Positions 36,386 through 45,011 of a stretch of 64,000 nucleotides of DNA are shown piece by piece. The DNA comes from Methylobacterium sp. J-090 (GTDB lineage Bacteria; Pseudomonadota; Alphaproteobacteria; Rhizobiales; Beijerinckiaceae). The notes under the pieces are model-generated. The model had not been told where the DNA came from. It was given only the letters and a program-made list of their open reading frames with translations, and searched no databases. Position 1 is the stretch's first letter, and each line of letters begins with the position of its first letter. The stretch covers positions 25,777-89,776 of the forward strand of contig NZ_JAKSXV010000024.1 in assembly GCF_022829345.1 (NCBI RefSeq), in the 5' to 3' direction. Both the position numbers and the translations under genes were made by a program.

Positions 36386-37642
36386 ATGGCCAGTTTCAAG
36401 ACCGTGATGAAATCCGGTCACCCCCCGACCCTGTTCGCTGCGTTCCTGTACTTCGATTTTTGCTTCGCGATCTGGGTTCTGAACGGCGCCATGGGCCCGT
36501 TCATCACCGAGACCTACGGGCTCACCCCGGCTCAGACCGGATTTATGATCTCGCTGCCGATCCTGGCCGGGGCGATCATGCGCTTCCCCCTCGGCATCCT
36601 CGCCCAGTACATCGGCCGCAAGAACGCCGCCGTGACCGAGATGTCGATCATCATGGCGGCGATGGCCTACGGGTTCTTCTTCGTCCACACCTACAACGAC
36701 GTGCTGGCCATGGGCGTGCTCCTCGGCATCGCCGGCGCCTCCTTCGGCGTCGCCCTGTCGCTCGGGTCGGGCTGGTTCCCCAAGGAGCACAAGGGCCTCG
36801 CCATGGGCATCGCGGGCGCCGGCAATTCCGGCACCGTGCTCGCCGTGCTGTTCGCGCCGCCGCTGGCCCAGGCCTATGGCTGGCAGACCGTCTACGGCTT
36901 CGCCGGCTGCGTCATGGCGATCCCCCTCATCGTGATGATCGTGTTCGCCAAGGAGCCGCCGGACGCCGAGCACCAGTCGTTCAAGGAGCACATCGCCTGC
37001 CTGTTCCAGAAGGACGGCTGGTCGTTCAATCTCATCTACATCATCACCTTCGGCGGCTTCATCGGCCTGTCGAACTTCCTGCCGACGTTCTTCTACGAGC
37101 AGTTCGGGGTCACCAAGGTCGAGGCCGGGCGCCTGACCATGCTGGCCGCCCTCATGGGCTCCGGCATCCGGGTGGTGGGCGGCTACTTCGCCGACCGCAT
37201 GGGCGGCATCCTCGTCCTGTCCGTGGTGCTGCTCGCCGCCGTCGCATCGTTCCTGCTGCTGACCGCGACGCCGTCCCTCGTCGTCACCACGGGGCTGTTT
37301 ATGCTGTGCTTCGCCGCCCTCGGGGCCGGCAACGGCGCCCTGTTCCAGCTCGTGCCCCTGCGCTGGCCGGCGAACACCGCGGTGGCCGGCTCGATGATCG
37401 GCGAGGTCGGGGCGCTGGGCGGCGCGATCCTGCCCAACGTCATGGGCCTGTCGAAGCAGTACACCGGCTCGTTCGCCTACGGCTTCGTCGGCTACGCCGT
37501 GTTCGCGGCGGTGGTGCTCGGCTGCCTGCTCCTGTGGCAGCGCAAATGGGTTGGCACCTGGGTCGGCCCGCGCGGCAAGGTGCTGGAGCCGGCGCCTGCC
37601 GAGGCCGCCAAGGCCGGGCGCCTCGATCCCGTCACCATCTGA
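36386..37642 (+). CDS. narK: NarK-type nitrate/nitrite transporter (MFS, NNP family)
   Basis: The 418-residue membrane protein has about 12 hydrophobic segments and the two glycine-rich signature helices of the NNP family: GIAGAGNSGTVLAVLFAPPL and CFAALGAGNGALFQLVPLRW. It also has the conserved Arg in IMRFPLGILAQYIGRKN. It would import nitrate or exchange nitrate/nitrite at the inner membrane. No nitrate reductase is in the window. A sigma-54 promoter candidate lies upstream and a hairpin terminator follows. Confidence 0.9.
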   Translation: MASFKTVMKSGHPPTLFAAFLYFDFCFAIWVLNGAMGPFITETYGLTPAQTGFMISLPILAGAIMRFPLGILAQYIGRKNAAVTEMSIIMAAMAYGFFFVHTYNDVLAMGVLLGIAGASFGVALSLGSGWFPKEHKGLAMGIAGAGNSGTVLAVLFAPPLAQAYGWQTVYGFAGCVMAIPLIVMIVFAKEPPDAEHQSFKEHIACLFQKDGWSFNLIYIITFGGFIGLSNFLPTFFYEQFGVTKVEAGRLTMLAALMGSGIRVVGGYFADRMGGILVLSVVLLAAVASFLLLTATPSLVVTTGLFMLCFAALGAGNGALFQLVPLRWPANTAVAGSMIGEVGALGGAILPNVMGLSKQYTGSFAYGFVGYAVFAAVVLGCLLLWQRKWVGTWVGPRGKVLEPAPAEAAKAGRLDPVTI

Positions 37643-37682
37643 ACCCTTGATCTGAACCCTTGCCCGATCCAGGGATTCGAAG

Positions 37683-37702
37683 CGGGGACCTCCGGGTCCC
37701 CG
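37683..37702. terminator. Hairpin terminator between narK and comF
   Basis: An 8-bp perfect stem, cggggacc and ggtccccg, closes a tccg loop in the convergent gap after narK. The plus side continues ttctcgtt, a weak T-rich tail. It could stop transcription from both directions. Confidence 0.65.
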
Positions 37703-37719
37703 TTCTCGTTCGCGCGCCG

Positions 37720-38484
37720 TCAGAGCGTCTCACCCGCCACCAGGGCGAAGGTGAGGAGGTCGACGGACGCCGCGCCGGCGCGCAGGAGCGCGCGGGAGGC
37801 GGCGTTGGCGGTGGCTCCGGTGGTGGCGACATCGTCGATGAGGAGAACCCGCCGGCCCTGCAGCCCGGGCCGGGCCGCGTCCGGCACCCGGAACGCGCCC
37901 TGAAGGTTGCGTGCCCGGGCAGCCCGCGAGAGACCGACCTGCGAGCGGGTCGCTTTCACCCGCGCCAGGGTGCGCGGTTGCGTGGGTACCCCCTTTAGGT
38001 CGGCGATGCCCTGAGCCAGAAGGGCCGCCTGATTGAAGCGGCGCCGCCACAGGCGCCAGCGGTGGAGGGGCACCGGCACGAGGCAATCGGCCTCGCCGAG
38101 GAGTTCGGCTCCGGCCGTGGCCATCATCCGGGCCAGCGTGGGGGCGAGATCGAGGCGGTCGTCGTATTTGAGGCGGTGAACGAGGTCACGGGCGATGCCA
38201 TCGTAGAGCACCGCTGCCCGTGCGCGACCGAAGACAGGCGGGTCGGCCATGGCCCGGGGTGAGAGCAGTGGGCCGGTGCCGTGATCGACGGCGAACGGCG
38301 TGCCAAGGCGCTGGCAGAAGGGCCGCTCGATGAAGCGCAGCTGTGCCCAGCACGCCGGGCACAGGGCGTGGGGCTGGGCCGTGGCGGCCCCGCAGCCCGG
38401 GCAGGTCGGCGGATAGACGAGCCCCAGGACGGCACCCCGAATGGCGCGAAGTCCGTTGGCGAGGTGACGGGCGGCGGCAACCAT
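37720..38484 (-). CDS. ComF-family phosphoribosyltransferase-like protein
   Basis: The 254-residue protein has an N-terminal zinc finger (CPGCGAATAQPHALCPACW), the RLKYDDRLDLAPTLA helix, the VPVPLHRWRLWRRRFNQAALLA motif, and the PRPP-binding loop VLLIDDVATTGAT. ComF proteins act in the cytoplasm during natural DNA uptake and also occur in non-competent bacteria. The gene is alone and convergent with narK. Confidence 0.92.
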   Translation of the reverse strand: MVAAARHLANGLRAIRGAVLGLVYPPTCPGCGAATAQPHALCPACWAQLRFIERPFCQRLGTPFAVDHGTGPLLSPRAMADPPVFGRARAAVLYDGIARDLVHRLKYDDRLDLAPTLARMMATAGAELLGEADCLVPVPLHRWRLWRRRFNQAALLAQGIADLKGVPTQPRTLARVKATRSQVGLSRAARARNLQGAFRVPDAARPGLQGRRVLLIDDVATTGATANAASRALLRAGAASVDLLTFALVAGETL

Positions 38485-38548
38485 GCCGCGCAGCCTATCG
38501 CGCCCTCAACGCTCGCGCGACCGCCCAGAGGGCGATCGCGTGATCTAA

Positions 38549-38767
38549 TCACCGGGCCGGGGGCTGGGCCTGCTGCTGGCGGTCGCGCTTGTTCGCCTGA
38601 TGGCGCCCGACGGCACAGCCCGCCGCCGCCCCGAGGACTCCGTGGCCGGCGACATGCCCGGCCAGGCCGCCGACGGCCGCGCCTTTCAGGCAGCCCTTGG
38701 CCTCGACGCCCGTGGTGGCCACAAGGGACGTCAGGGCAAGGGCGGTCCCGAACAGAATCGACTTCAT
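38549..38767 (-). CDS. Small secreted glycine-zipper protein
   Basis: The 72-residue product has a signal peptide (MKSILFGTALALTSLVATTGVEA) followed by KGCLKGAAVGGLAGHVAGHGVLGAAAGCAVGRHQANK and a Gln-rich basic tail. The GxxxG spacing and paired Cys residues are typical of small periplasmic glycine-zipper proteins of unknown role in this bacterial group. It resembles the protein near 1.9 kb in design, not in sequence. Confidence 0.7.
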   Translation of the reverse strand: MKSILFGTALALTSLVATTGVEAKGCLKGAAVGGLAGHVAGHGVLGAAAGCAVGRHQANKRDRQQQAQPPAR

Positions 38768-38918
38768 GACACGATGCCTTCCGATGGATGCGTGAGGAGC
38801 AGAACATCCGGAGCGGCAGGGGCGTTCCGTCCCGACCAGCGTTTCATCGTCGCGAGCGCTGGTCCCACCCTGGGGCGTGCGCCATGTTCACGAATCGACC
38901 ACCAATGCCCCGGACCCG

Positions 38919-39812
38919 ATGACGCGACCGCCGCCCCTGTTCGACACCGCCCTGGCCCGCACCCGTCTCGCCCGGGCGCGCCGCGCCGGCCATGCCGATT
39001 TCCTCCTGGCGCGCGTTTGCGACGACCTCGACGAACGCCTCGGCGCGGTCCTGCGGCGGTTCCCGCAGGCCCTCGACCTCGGGACACCGACGCCGGACGC
39101 CGCCCTGCGCCTGATGGCCGGGGGGCGCTGCGACGCGGTTCTGCGCCTGTCGCCCCTGGTGGAGGCGGCGCTGGGCGTGGCGCTCGCCGTGGGCGATCCC
39201 GAGGCTCTTCCCGTCGCCCCGGCCGCATTCGACCTCGCCGTGTCGCTCCTGGCCCTCCAGCACGTCAACGACCTGCCCGGTGCCCTGGCGCAACTGCGAC
39301 GCAGCCTGAGACCGGATGGGTTGTTCATCGGCTGCCTGCTGGGCGGGCGCAGCCTGACGGAGTTGCGTCAGGCCTTCGGGCAGGCCGAGAGCGAGGTCGA
39401 AGGCGGGGTCAGCCCGCGGGTCGCGCCGTTCGCCGAAATCCGCGAGATGGGCAGCCTCCTGCAGCGGGCGGGCTTCGCCCTGCCGGTGACCGATATCGAG
39501 ACCCTCACCGTGCGCTACGCCGATCCCTTCGCGCTGATGCGGGACCTGCGCGCCATGGGGCTGACCAACGTGCTAACCGAACGACGCCGCACGCCCCTGC
39601 GCCGAACCACCCTGATGCGGATGGCAGCCATCTACGCCGAACGCTTTGCCGATCCGGACGGGCGCCTGCGCGCCACCTTCGAGATCCTGTGGCTCTCGGG
39701 CTGGGCACCCCATGCCAGCCAACAGGTACCGCTCAAGCCCGGCAGCGCCCGCACCCGCCTCGCCGAGGCGCTCGGCACCACCGAACACGACCCCATGCGG
39801 AGTTCATCATGA
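38919..39812 (+). CDS. SAM-dependent methyltransferase, NDUFAF5/BioC-like
   Basis: The 297-residue protein looks like the methyltransferase family that includes mitochondrial NDUFAF5. It starts with PLFDTALARTRLARARRAG, has ALDLGTP in place of the usual glycine-rich SAM loop, then AFDLAVSLLALQHVNDLPGAL (post-I motifs), LRRSLRPDGLFIGCLLGG, and FALPVTDIETLTVRYADPF. The SAM loop is less canonical than in most methyltransferases. NDUFAF5 itself hydroxylates an Arg of a complex I subunit, so methyl transfer is not certain. It overlaps the DUF427 gene by four bases (ATGA). Confidence 0.82.
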   Translation: MTRPPPLFDTALARTRLARARRAGHADFLLARVCDDLDERLGAVLRRFPQALDLGTPTPDAALRLMAGGRCDAVLRLSPLVEAALGVALAVGDPEALPVAPAAFDLAVSLLALQHVNDLPGALAQLRRSLRPDGLFIGCLLGGRSLTELRQAFGQAESEVEGGVSPRVAPFAEIREMGSLLQRAGFALPVTDIETLTVRYADPFALMRDLRAMGLTNVLTERRRTPLRRTTLMRMAAIYAERFADPDGRLRATFEILWLSGWAPHASQQVPLKPGSARTRLAEALGTTEHDPMRSSS

Positions 39813-40171
39813 AGCAGCCCGGGCCCGAGCATCCCATCACCATCACCCCCCATGCCGGACGGGTTCGCGTGCGGGTCGGGAGCGTGACCGTGGCCGAGAC
39901 CAGCGCCGCCCTGGTCCTGACCGAGGCCGCCTATCCGCCGGTGTTCTACATCCCCCGTGCCGACGCGCGGTGGAACCACTTCGTCCCGAGTTCCCGCCGG
40001 AGTCATTGCCCGTACAAGGGCGACGCCGGCTACTTCAGCCTGTCCGTCGACGGCACCGAACGGCTGGACGCCGTATGGAGCTACGAGACCCCGTACCCGG
40101 CGGTCGCAGCGATCCGCGATCACCTCGCCTTCTATCCCGACCGGGTCGATGCCATCGAGGTCGTGCCGTAA
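39809..40171 (+). CDS. DUF427-family protein
   Basis: The 120-residue protein shows the DUF427 pattern: RVRVRVGSVTVAETSAALVL, PPVFYIPRADAR, and the conserved HCPYKGDAGYFSL loop, then WSYETPYPAVAAIRDHLAFYPDRVD. The fold is a small beta barrel; its function is unestablished. It is translationally coupled to the methyltransferase. Confidence 0.92.
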   Translation: MKQPGPEHPITITPHAGRVRVRVGSVTVAETSAALVLTEAAYPPVFYIPRADARWNHFVPSSRRSHCPYKGDAGYFSLSVDGTERLDAVWSYETPYPAVAAIRDHLAFYPDRVDAIEVVP

Positions 40172-40181
40172 GGCCGGCGGC

Positions 40182-41675
40182 TCAATCGCGCACCTGCGAC
40201 CAGAACACGGCCTTGCGGCCGTGGGTCCTGCGCAGGCCGGCGCGGTACGCCGCATGGTCGGGCACGAGGGCGCCGGGATCGAGGCGGGCGTCGAGGGCCT
40301 CCAAGGCTGCGAGGTGACGCGCGCCGTGCCCATAGGCGGCCGAGCGGCCGCGCTCGAGGATGTCGTCGACGAGGAGGCGGTAGAGGCGGGCCGCGGCCAG
40401 GGGCTCGCTGGCCTCCAGGGCCTCGGCCGCCGGCACCAGGATCTCGTAGCGGCCCCCGTCCCAGGTGTGTTCGGCGACGAGGCGCGCGGCCCGGTCGGGT
40501 TTGGGCCAATGGGTGAGGAAATGCAGGGCCCGGTACGGGTCGGGATGGGCGGCGGCGTGGGCGAAGGCGCGCTCCAGGGCGTCCTCGTCCTCGAAATCCG
40601 GCAGCTTGGCGAGATGCGCCCGCAGCATCCCGGCGTCCAGGCTGCGCTCGAACTGGCCCCAGCGCAGGGCCTGTGCCTCCGCCCCCCGCCCGAGGGCGTC
40701 GAGGATGCGGATCTCGAGCTCGATCCGGTCGCGGTCGGGCGCCTCCGGATCGAATTGTCCGGTGACGATCTGCGCGCGGGTGACGACGACGAGGCCGCGT
40801 TTCTGCGGGCGGCGCACCCAGTCGAGGGCCTCGTCGAGGCGCCCCGCCCCGAGAAGGCGTTCGGCGATCGCCGTCCGCTCCGGGTGCTCGGGCGCGGCCT
40901 CGCGCTCCAGAGCGATGAAGGCATCGACGTCGCCGCGCCGGTCGGCCAGCATCTGGCGCAGGCGTAGGATTCGGCCCCGCGCCACCTGCTGTTCCCAGGC
41001 CCGGGTGCCGTCCGCCTTGGCCGGGCGCGGCGGCACGGCTTCGGCCAGTCCCGCGTCGAGCCGGGTGCAGGCGGTCTCGGGCAGTCCGGGGATCAGGGCA
41101 TAGAGCAGATCCTCGACGAGGCCGTACGCGTCCGCCGCCAGCATCGGCACGAGGCGCTGGGCGAAGGCCGCCGCCATGGCGGGATCGAGGCCGCTGCCGA
41201 GGGCGGCGGCGGCCTCGGCCGCGCGCTCGAAGACGCCGTGGACCTGCCCGTTCGAATCGTCGACCCGCGCCAGGACGCCGGGCGCGGCCGCGAGGAAGCG
41301 AAGCAGCCGGTCGAGGGCGGCCCGCGCATCGAGGGGCCCGAGTTCGGCCACGACGGTGGTGAGCGTGGCGTCGAGATCGGCCGCGAAGGCGCGGCGCTTC
41401 TGCCAGTCGATGTAGCCGGCGGCCCGCTCCAGGGCCGTGAGGCGCCGGTCGATGAGGGCCGCCACCGCTTCGGGTCCCTGGAGCCCGGCCACCGCCGCCG
41501 TGACCAGCTTCCTGAAGGCCGGGTTGCGACCGGTCTCGTCGAGGACGAGACGGATCAGGCGCTCCAAGCCGAGCTCGGTCAGGGTCTCGGGACTCGGCGC
41601 GGTCTTTCGCGAGGCGCGTTTCGGTTTTGCAGCCGGTTTGGCCACCGCCTGCTTTGTTTCCACCTTGCGCGCCAT
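40182..41675 (-). CDS. DUF6880-like alpha-solenoid protein
   Basis: The 497-residue protein begins with a Lys/Ala-rich tail (MARKVETKQAVAKPAAKPK) and continues as a long all-helical sequence with TPR-like spacing, for example RTAIAERLLGAGRLDEALDWV and AAARLYRLLVDDILERGRS. It ends HGRKAVFWSQV, which I associate with DUF6880 proteins. No enzyme motif is visible. It is probably a cytoplasmic scaffold. The assignment is from memory of the family pattern. Confidence 0.65.
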   Translation of the reverse strand: MARKVETKQAVAKPAAKPKRASRKTAPSPETLTELGLERLIRLVLDETGRNPAFRKLVTAAVAGLQGPEAVAALIDRRLTALERAAGYIDWQKRRAFAADLDATLTTVVAELGPLDARAALDRLLRFLAAAPGVLARVDDSNGQVHGVFERAAEAAAALGSGLDPAMAAAFAQRLVPMLAADAYGLVEDLLYALIPGLPETACTRLDAGLAEAVPPRPAKADGTRAWEQQVARGRILRLRQMLADRRGDVDAFIALEREAAPEHPERTAIAERLLGAGRLDEALDWVRRPQKRGLVVVTRAQIVTGQFDPEAPDRDRIELEIRILDALGRGAEAQALRWGQFERSLDAGMLRAHLAKLPDFEDEDALERAFAHAAAHPDPYRALHFLTHWPKPDRAARLVAEHTWDGGRYEILVPAAEALEASEPLAAARLYRLLVDDILERGRSAAYGHGARHLAALEALDARLDPGALVPDHAAYRAGLRRTHGRKAVFWSQVRD

Positions 41676-41764
41676 ACCGCGTCGCCTCCCATCAGAGCCG
41701 AAAGGTGTCGCGGGCGGCCCGCACCATCAAGGCCCCCAGGACCCTTCAGGGGCCCGGGGGCCCC

Positions 41765-42211
41765 TCAGGGGCCCAGCAGATCGATGAGGAACGGGATCAG
41801 CGGCGCGTCGGCGGGCGGCATCGGCTGATCCCTGAGCTCGCGCGGGCGCACCCATTTCAGGGCCTGCCCCTCCATGGACCGGGGAATCCCCTCCCAGCGC
41901 CGGCAGACGTAGAGGGGCATGAGGAGGTGGAAGTCGGGATAGGCGTGGCTCGCGAAGGTGAGCGGCGCGAGGCAGGCTTCCTTCACGGCGATGCCGAGCT
42001 CCTCGTGAAGTTCGCGGATCAGGGTTTCCTCCGGGCGCTCGCCGGGATCGACCTTGCCGCCGGGGAACTCCCACAGGCCGGCGAGCTGCTTGCCCGGCGG
42101 GCGCTGGGCCAGGAGCACCCGGCCGTCCGTATCGACGAGGGCCACGGCAACGACGAGGAGGATGCGCAGGGGAGCGTTCGCAGGCCCGCTCAAATCTTGA
42201 GACGGACTCAT
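41765..42211 (-). CDS. mutT: MutT-like Nudix hydrolase (8-oxo-dGTP diphosphatase)
   Basis: MutT removes oxidised dGTP before it is built into DNA. The 148-residue protein has the Nudix box GKVDPGERPEETLIRELHEELGI with every catalytic Glu, preceded by RPPGKQLAGLWEFPGG and ending with LKWVRPRELRDQPMPPAD, as in MutT. It is last in a run of three overlapping genes with the SIMPL protein and argJ. A GC-rich 8-bp inverted repeat (aggggccc/gggcccct, around 41748-41765) sits at its stop codon. Confidence 0.92.
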   Translation of the reverse strand: MSPSQDLSGPANAPLRILLVVAVALVDTDGRVLLAQRPPGKQLAGLWEFPGGKVDPGERPEETLIRELHEELGIAVKEACLAPLTFASHAYPDFHLLMPLYVCRRWEGIPRSMEGQALKWVRPRELRDQPMPPADAPLIPFLIDLLGP

Positions 42212-42945
42212 GGGGCGATGGCGAAGGTGGCGGAGACCTCGGCCGCCGTCTCGATGGTACCGGCGACGAGGGGCACGCGAACGTCCCTGGCCTTGGCGCG
42301 CATCGCCATCGGCGCCGGCATCGGGAGGTCGGGCGATGGGCCGGAGGCGGCCGGGGAGCGGATGGCGACGACGCGCCCGAGGGTAATGCCGGCGGCTTCT
42401 GCGAGGCGCGTGGCCTGGGCGGTCGCGTCCTTCATGGCGGCGACCCGCACGGCCGCCTCGGCGGCGTCGGGATCGCGCAGGCCGAAGCCGACGCCCTCGA
42501 TCCGGTTGGCCCCGATCTCGAGGGCGCGGCGCATGAGATCGCCGAGGCGGCCCATGTCGGCGAGCCGCAGGCGGACGGTGTTGGCGGCGCGGTAGCCGTC
42601 GGCCCGCTCGGTCACGGAGCCGTCGGGCTGGCGCACGCTGCGGGTCACGGGCTGGAGGGTCACCGCCGTGGTGCCGATGTCGGCCTCCGGCACCTGGAAG
42701 GTCTCGGCGAGCGCGATGAGCCCCTTAGCGGCAGCACTCGCCGCGTCGAGGGCGGCCGCCGGAGTCGCCCCCTTGGCCTCGACGCCGATCTCCACCGAGG
42801 CGAAGTCCGGCGCCGCCTCGGCCCGGGCCCGGCCGACGACATGGATGCGGCCGTCCTTGGGTGCGGGTGCCTCCTCAGCGCGGGCCGGGGCGAACCAGAC
42901 GGTGACCAGCGCGGCGATCGCCAGGGTACCGGCACGGGTGCTCAC
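42208..42945 (-). CDS. SIMPL-domain (DUF541) periplasmic protein
   Basis: The 245-residue protein has a signal peptide (about residues 1-23, ending PARA). Its SIMPL domain features [26 protein letters not shown], then [36 protein letters not shown] and a C-terminal beta strand. SIMPL proteins are periplasmic or outer-membrane proteins; some bind calcium and affect stress resistance. It overlaps argJ and mutT by four bases each, so all three are likely co-translated. Confidence 0.9.
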   Translation of the reverse strand: MSTRAGTLAIAALVTVWFAPARAEEAPAPKDGRIHVVGRARAEAAPDFASVEIGVEAKGATPAAALDAASAAAKGLIALAETFQVPEADIGTTAVTLQPVTRSVRQPDGSVTERADGYRAANTVRLRLADMGRLGDLMRRALEIGANRIEGVGFGLRDPDAAEAAVRVAAMKDATAQATRLAEAAGITLGRVVAIRSPAASGPSPDLPMPAPMAMRAKARDVRVPLVAGTIETAAEVSATFAIAP

Positions 42946-44192
42946 GAGCGGTAATCCCCGTTGATGGCGATGTAGCCTTGCGTCAGATCGCAGGTCCAGA
43001 CACGGGCGGCTCCCTCGCCGAGGCCGAGTTCGACCCGGATCTCGATGTCGGATTCGCGCATGACGGCGCTGGCCGCATCCTCGCTGTAATCGGGGTCGCG
43101 GGCGCCCTCGCGGGCGACGCGGACATCGCCGAACCAGATGGCGAGGCGGTCGCGGTCGGCCGGCTCACCGGCCTTGCCCACCGCCATCACCACGCGGCCC
43201 CAGTTGGCGTCCTCGCCGGCCACCGCCGTCTTCACCAGGGGCGAGTTGGCGATGGACATGGCGATGCGGTGGGCCGAGGCGTCGCTCGTGGCGCCCTCTA
43301 CCCGCACGGTGACGAACTTGCGCGCGCCCTCGCCGTCCTTGGCCACGAGCTGGGCCAGTTCCACCAGCAGATCGTCGAGCTTGTCCCGGAAATCGGCCAG
43401 GCGCGGGTCGGCCGCGTCGGTGATGGCGGCGTTGCCCGCCGCACCCGTTGCGAAGAGCATCAGGGTGTCGGAGGTCGAGGTGTCGCCGTCCACCGTCACG
43501 CAGTTGAAGCTTTTCGCGGTTCCGGCGGAGAGCAGGTCCTGCAGCACGGCCTGCGGCAGGGCGGCGTCGGTGAAGGCGAAGCTCAGCATCGTCGCCATGT
43601 CGGGGGCGATCATGCCGGCGCCCTTGGCGATGCCGTTGAGGGTCACCGCCGTGCCGTCGATGCTGGCCCGGCGGGTGGCGAGCTTCGGGAACGTATCGGT
43701 GGTCATGATCGCCTGGGCCGCCGCGCTCCAGGCGGTCGGGCCGCCGTCCGTGCGGGCGGCGCAGTCGGCGAGCACGCCCTCGAACTTGGTGGCGTCGAGG
43801 GGCTCGCCGATGACGCCCGTGGAGGCGATGAACACCGCTTCGGGCGCGCAATCCGCGGCCCGCGCCGCGATGGCGGCGGTCAGTTCCACGGCCTCCCGGC
43901 CCCGCGCGCCGGTGAAGGCGTTGGCATTGCCGGAATTCACCACGAGGGCCCGCGCGCCCGTGCTGCCGAGGGCGTGCCGGCACCAATCCACGGGGGCGGA
44001 GGGGCAGCGCGAGCGGGTGAACACGCCGGCGGCCTCGGTTCCCTCGGCCAGGGCGACGTAGAGCACATCCGTGCGGCCGGAATAGCGGATGCCCGCCTGC
44101 GCCGTGGCGAGCCCGACCCCCGCGATGGTGGGGAGGTCCGGCTGGTGCGTCGGCGCGAGGGGCGAGACGGGAACGGTCTTGGCGGATGCCAT
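42942..44192 (-). CDS. argJ: Bifunctional glutamate N-acetyltransferase/N-acetylglutamate synthase
   Basis: ArgJ moves the acetyl group between ornithine and glutamate in arginine synthesis. The 416-residue precursor has the self-cleavage site [19 protein letters not shown], where the Thr in MATML is the nucleophile (the usual Asn before Met is Asp here). [43 protein letters not shown] and the C-terminal [13 protein letters not shown] complete the picture. The ATG was chosen by family N-terminus. It is the first gene of the argJ-SIMPL-mutT run. Confidence 0.95.
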   Translation of the reverse strand: MASAKTVPVSPLAPTHQPDLPTIAGVGLATAQAGIRYSGRTDVLYVALAEGTEAAGVFTRSRCPSAPVDWCRHALGSTGARALVVNSGNANAFTGARGREAVELTAAIAARAADCAPEAVFIASTGVIGEPLDATKFEGVLADCAARTDGGPTAWSAAAQAIMTTDTFPKLATRRASIDGTAVTLNGIAKGAGMIAPDMATMLSFAFTDAALPQAVLQDLLSAGTAKSFNCVTVDGDTSTSDTLMLFATGAAGNAAITDAADPRLADFRDKLDDLLVELAQLVAKDGEGARKFVTVRVEGATSDASAHRIAMSIANSPLVKTAVAGEDANWGRVVMAVGKAGEPADRDRLAIWFGDVRVAREGARDPDYSEDAASAVMRESDIEIRVELGLGEGAARVWTCDLTQGYIAINGDYRS

Positions 44193-44496
44193 CGGTGCGG
44201 GTCTCCGGCTGTCGGTCGCCTCGGGCGAGGGAGGTCCCGGGCGAAGAAGGTCCCAGGCGCTGTGCCGGATGGTGATTCCGGCGGCCCGGCGGTGTTGCCC
44301 CGGCCCCGGCCGCCCCGTCAACGGGGTCGACGAAAGGGAACGAGTTCGCCCGATGAAGGATTGCCCAGACAACAGCCGTCCGGGAAAGCGCGCGGTGGGC
44401 TTGTGTCGCGGCCCCGGCGTGGCTTAGCATGTTGCGATGCAACCCACTCGAGGTGTCGATCGCGGTATGGCCAGGCGCACATGGGGAGCCCCGACC
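44193..44496. promoter_or_regulatory. Divergent promoter region of argJ and the receiver-like gene
   Basis: No separate gene is seen. A small ccccg/cgggg hairpin lies at 44313-44326. An in-frame ATG at 44437 is a possible longer start for the receiver-like protein. No convincing operator was found. Confidence 0.3.
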
Positions 44497-44898
44497 ATGG
44501 AACAGACCGCCTCGTCCGGGGGCGCCTACGGCGTCCAAGTCCTGATTGCGGGGCGCCAGAAGCACTGGCGTGATGATGTCGCCGCCCAGATCCGCCGTGC
44601 CGGCTACGCCACCACCACGGTCGATTGCGGGGTGGACGCCATGACCGTCCTGGCCCTCGGCCTGCCGGTGGACGTTCTCGTCACCGACCTCGGGCTCACG
44701 GGCGAACTGGGGTGCGTGAAACTCGCCCTCGAGGCCCGCGCCCTGCGCCCCGATCTGCGCATCGTCTTCGCCAGCGACCTCCCGCACGCGACCGTCGAGG
44801 CCACCGGCCTCGACACGGGGGAGCTCTACGTGGTGGAGGCCGAGCGCACGGACGCCGTGGCCATCACCGTCCGCGAGGCCCTCGGCACCCGGGCCTGA
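44497..44898 (+). CDS. Stand-alone receiver-like protein
   Basis: The 133-residue protein has a single receiver-like fold: VQVLIAGRQKHWRDDVAAQI, then VDVLVTDLGLTGELGC with the likely phospho-Asp in VTDLGL, then RPDLRIVFASDLP with the Thr/Ser and Ala-rich beta-4. The usual Lys near the end is not clear. The first acidic pair is also missing (AGRQ instead of DD), so phosphorylation is uncertain. A longer ATG start 60 bases upstream is possible; the chosen one has GGGGAG nine bases before it. Confidence 0.7.
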   Translation: MEQTASSGGAYGVQVLIAGRQKHWRDDVAAQIRRAGYATTTVDCGVDAMTVLALGLPVDVLVTDLGLTGELGCVKLALEARALRPDLRIVFASDLPHATVEATGLDTGELYVVEAERTDAVAITVREALGTRA

Positions 44899-44915
44899 TT
44901 CGGCCGCAAGCGTGC

Positions 44916-44982
44916 CTCACGAAACTCCCGATCACCGCCGGTTCTTGCGCTGAGCGCGACGGCGCAGCGGGCGTTTCGTGAG
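44916..44982. terminator. Large inverted repeat between convergent genes
   Basis: The 10-mers ctcacgaaac and gtttcgtgag are perfect inverted copies with 47 bases between them, and the interior can itself fold (tgcgctgagcgcg-type pairing). It sits between the stops of the receiver-like gene and addA, where a two-way terminator would be expected. There is no T-run, so it could be another RNA structure. Confidence 0.4.
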
Positions 44983-45011
44983 AGACACCGAGTCCGCGCG
45001 TCGCCCTCCCG

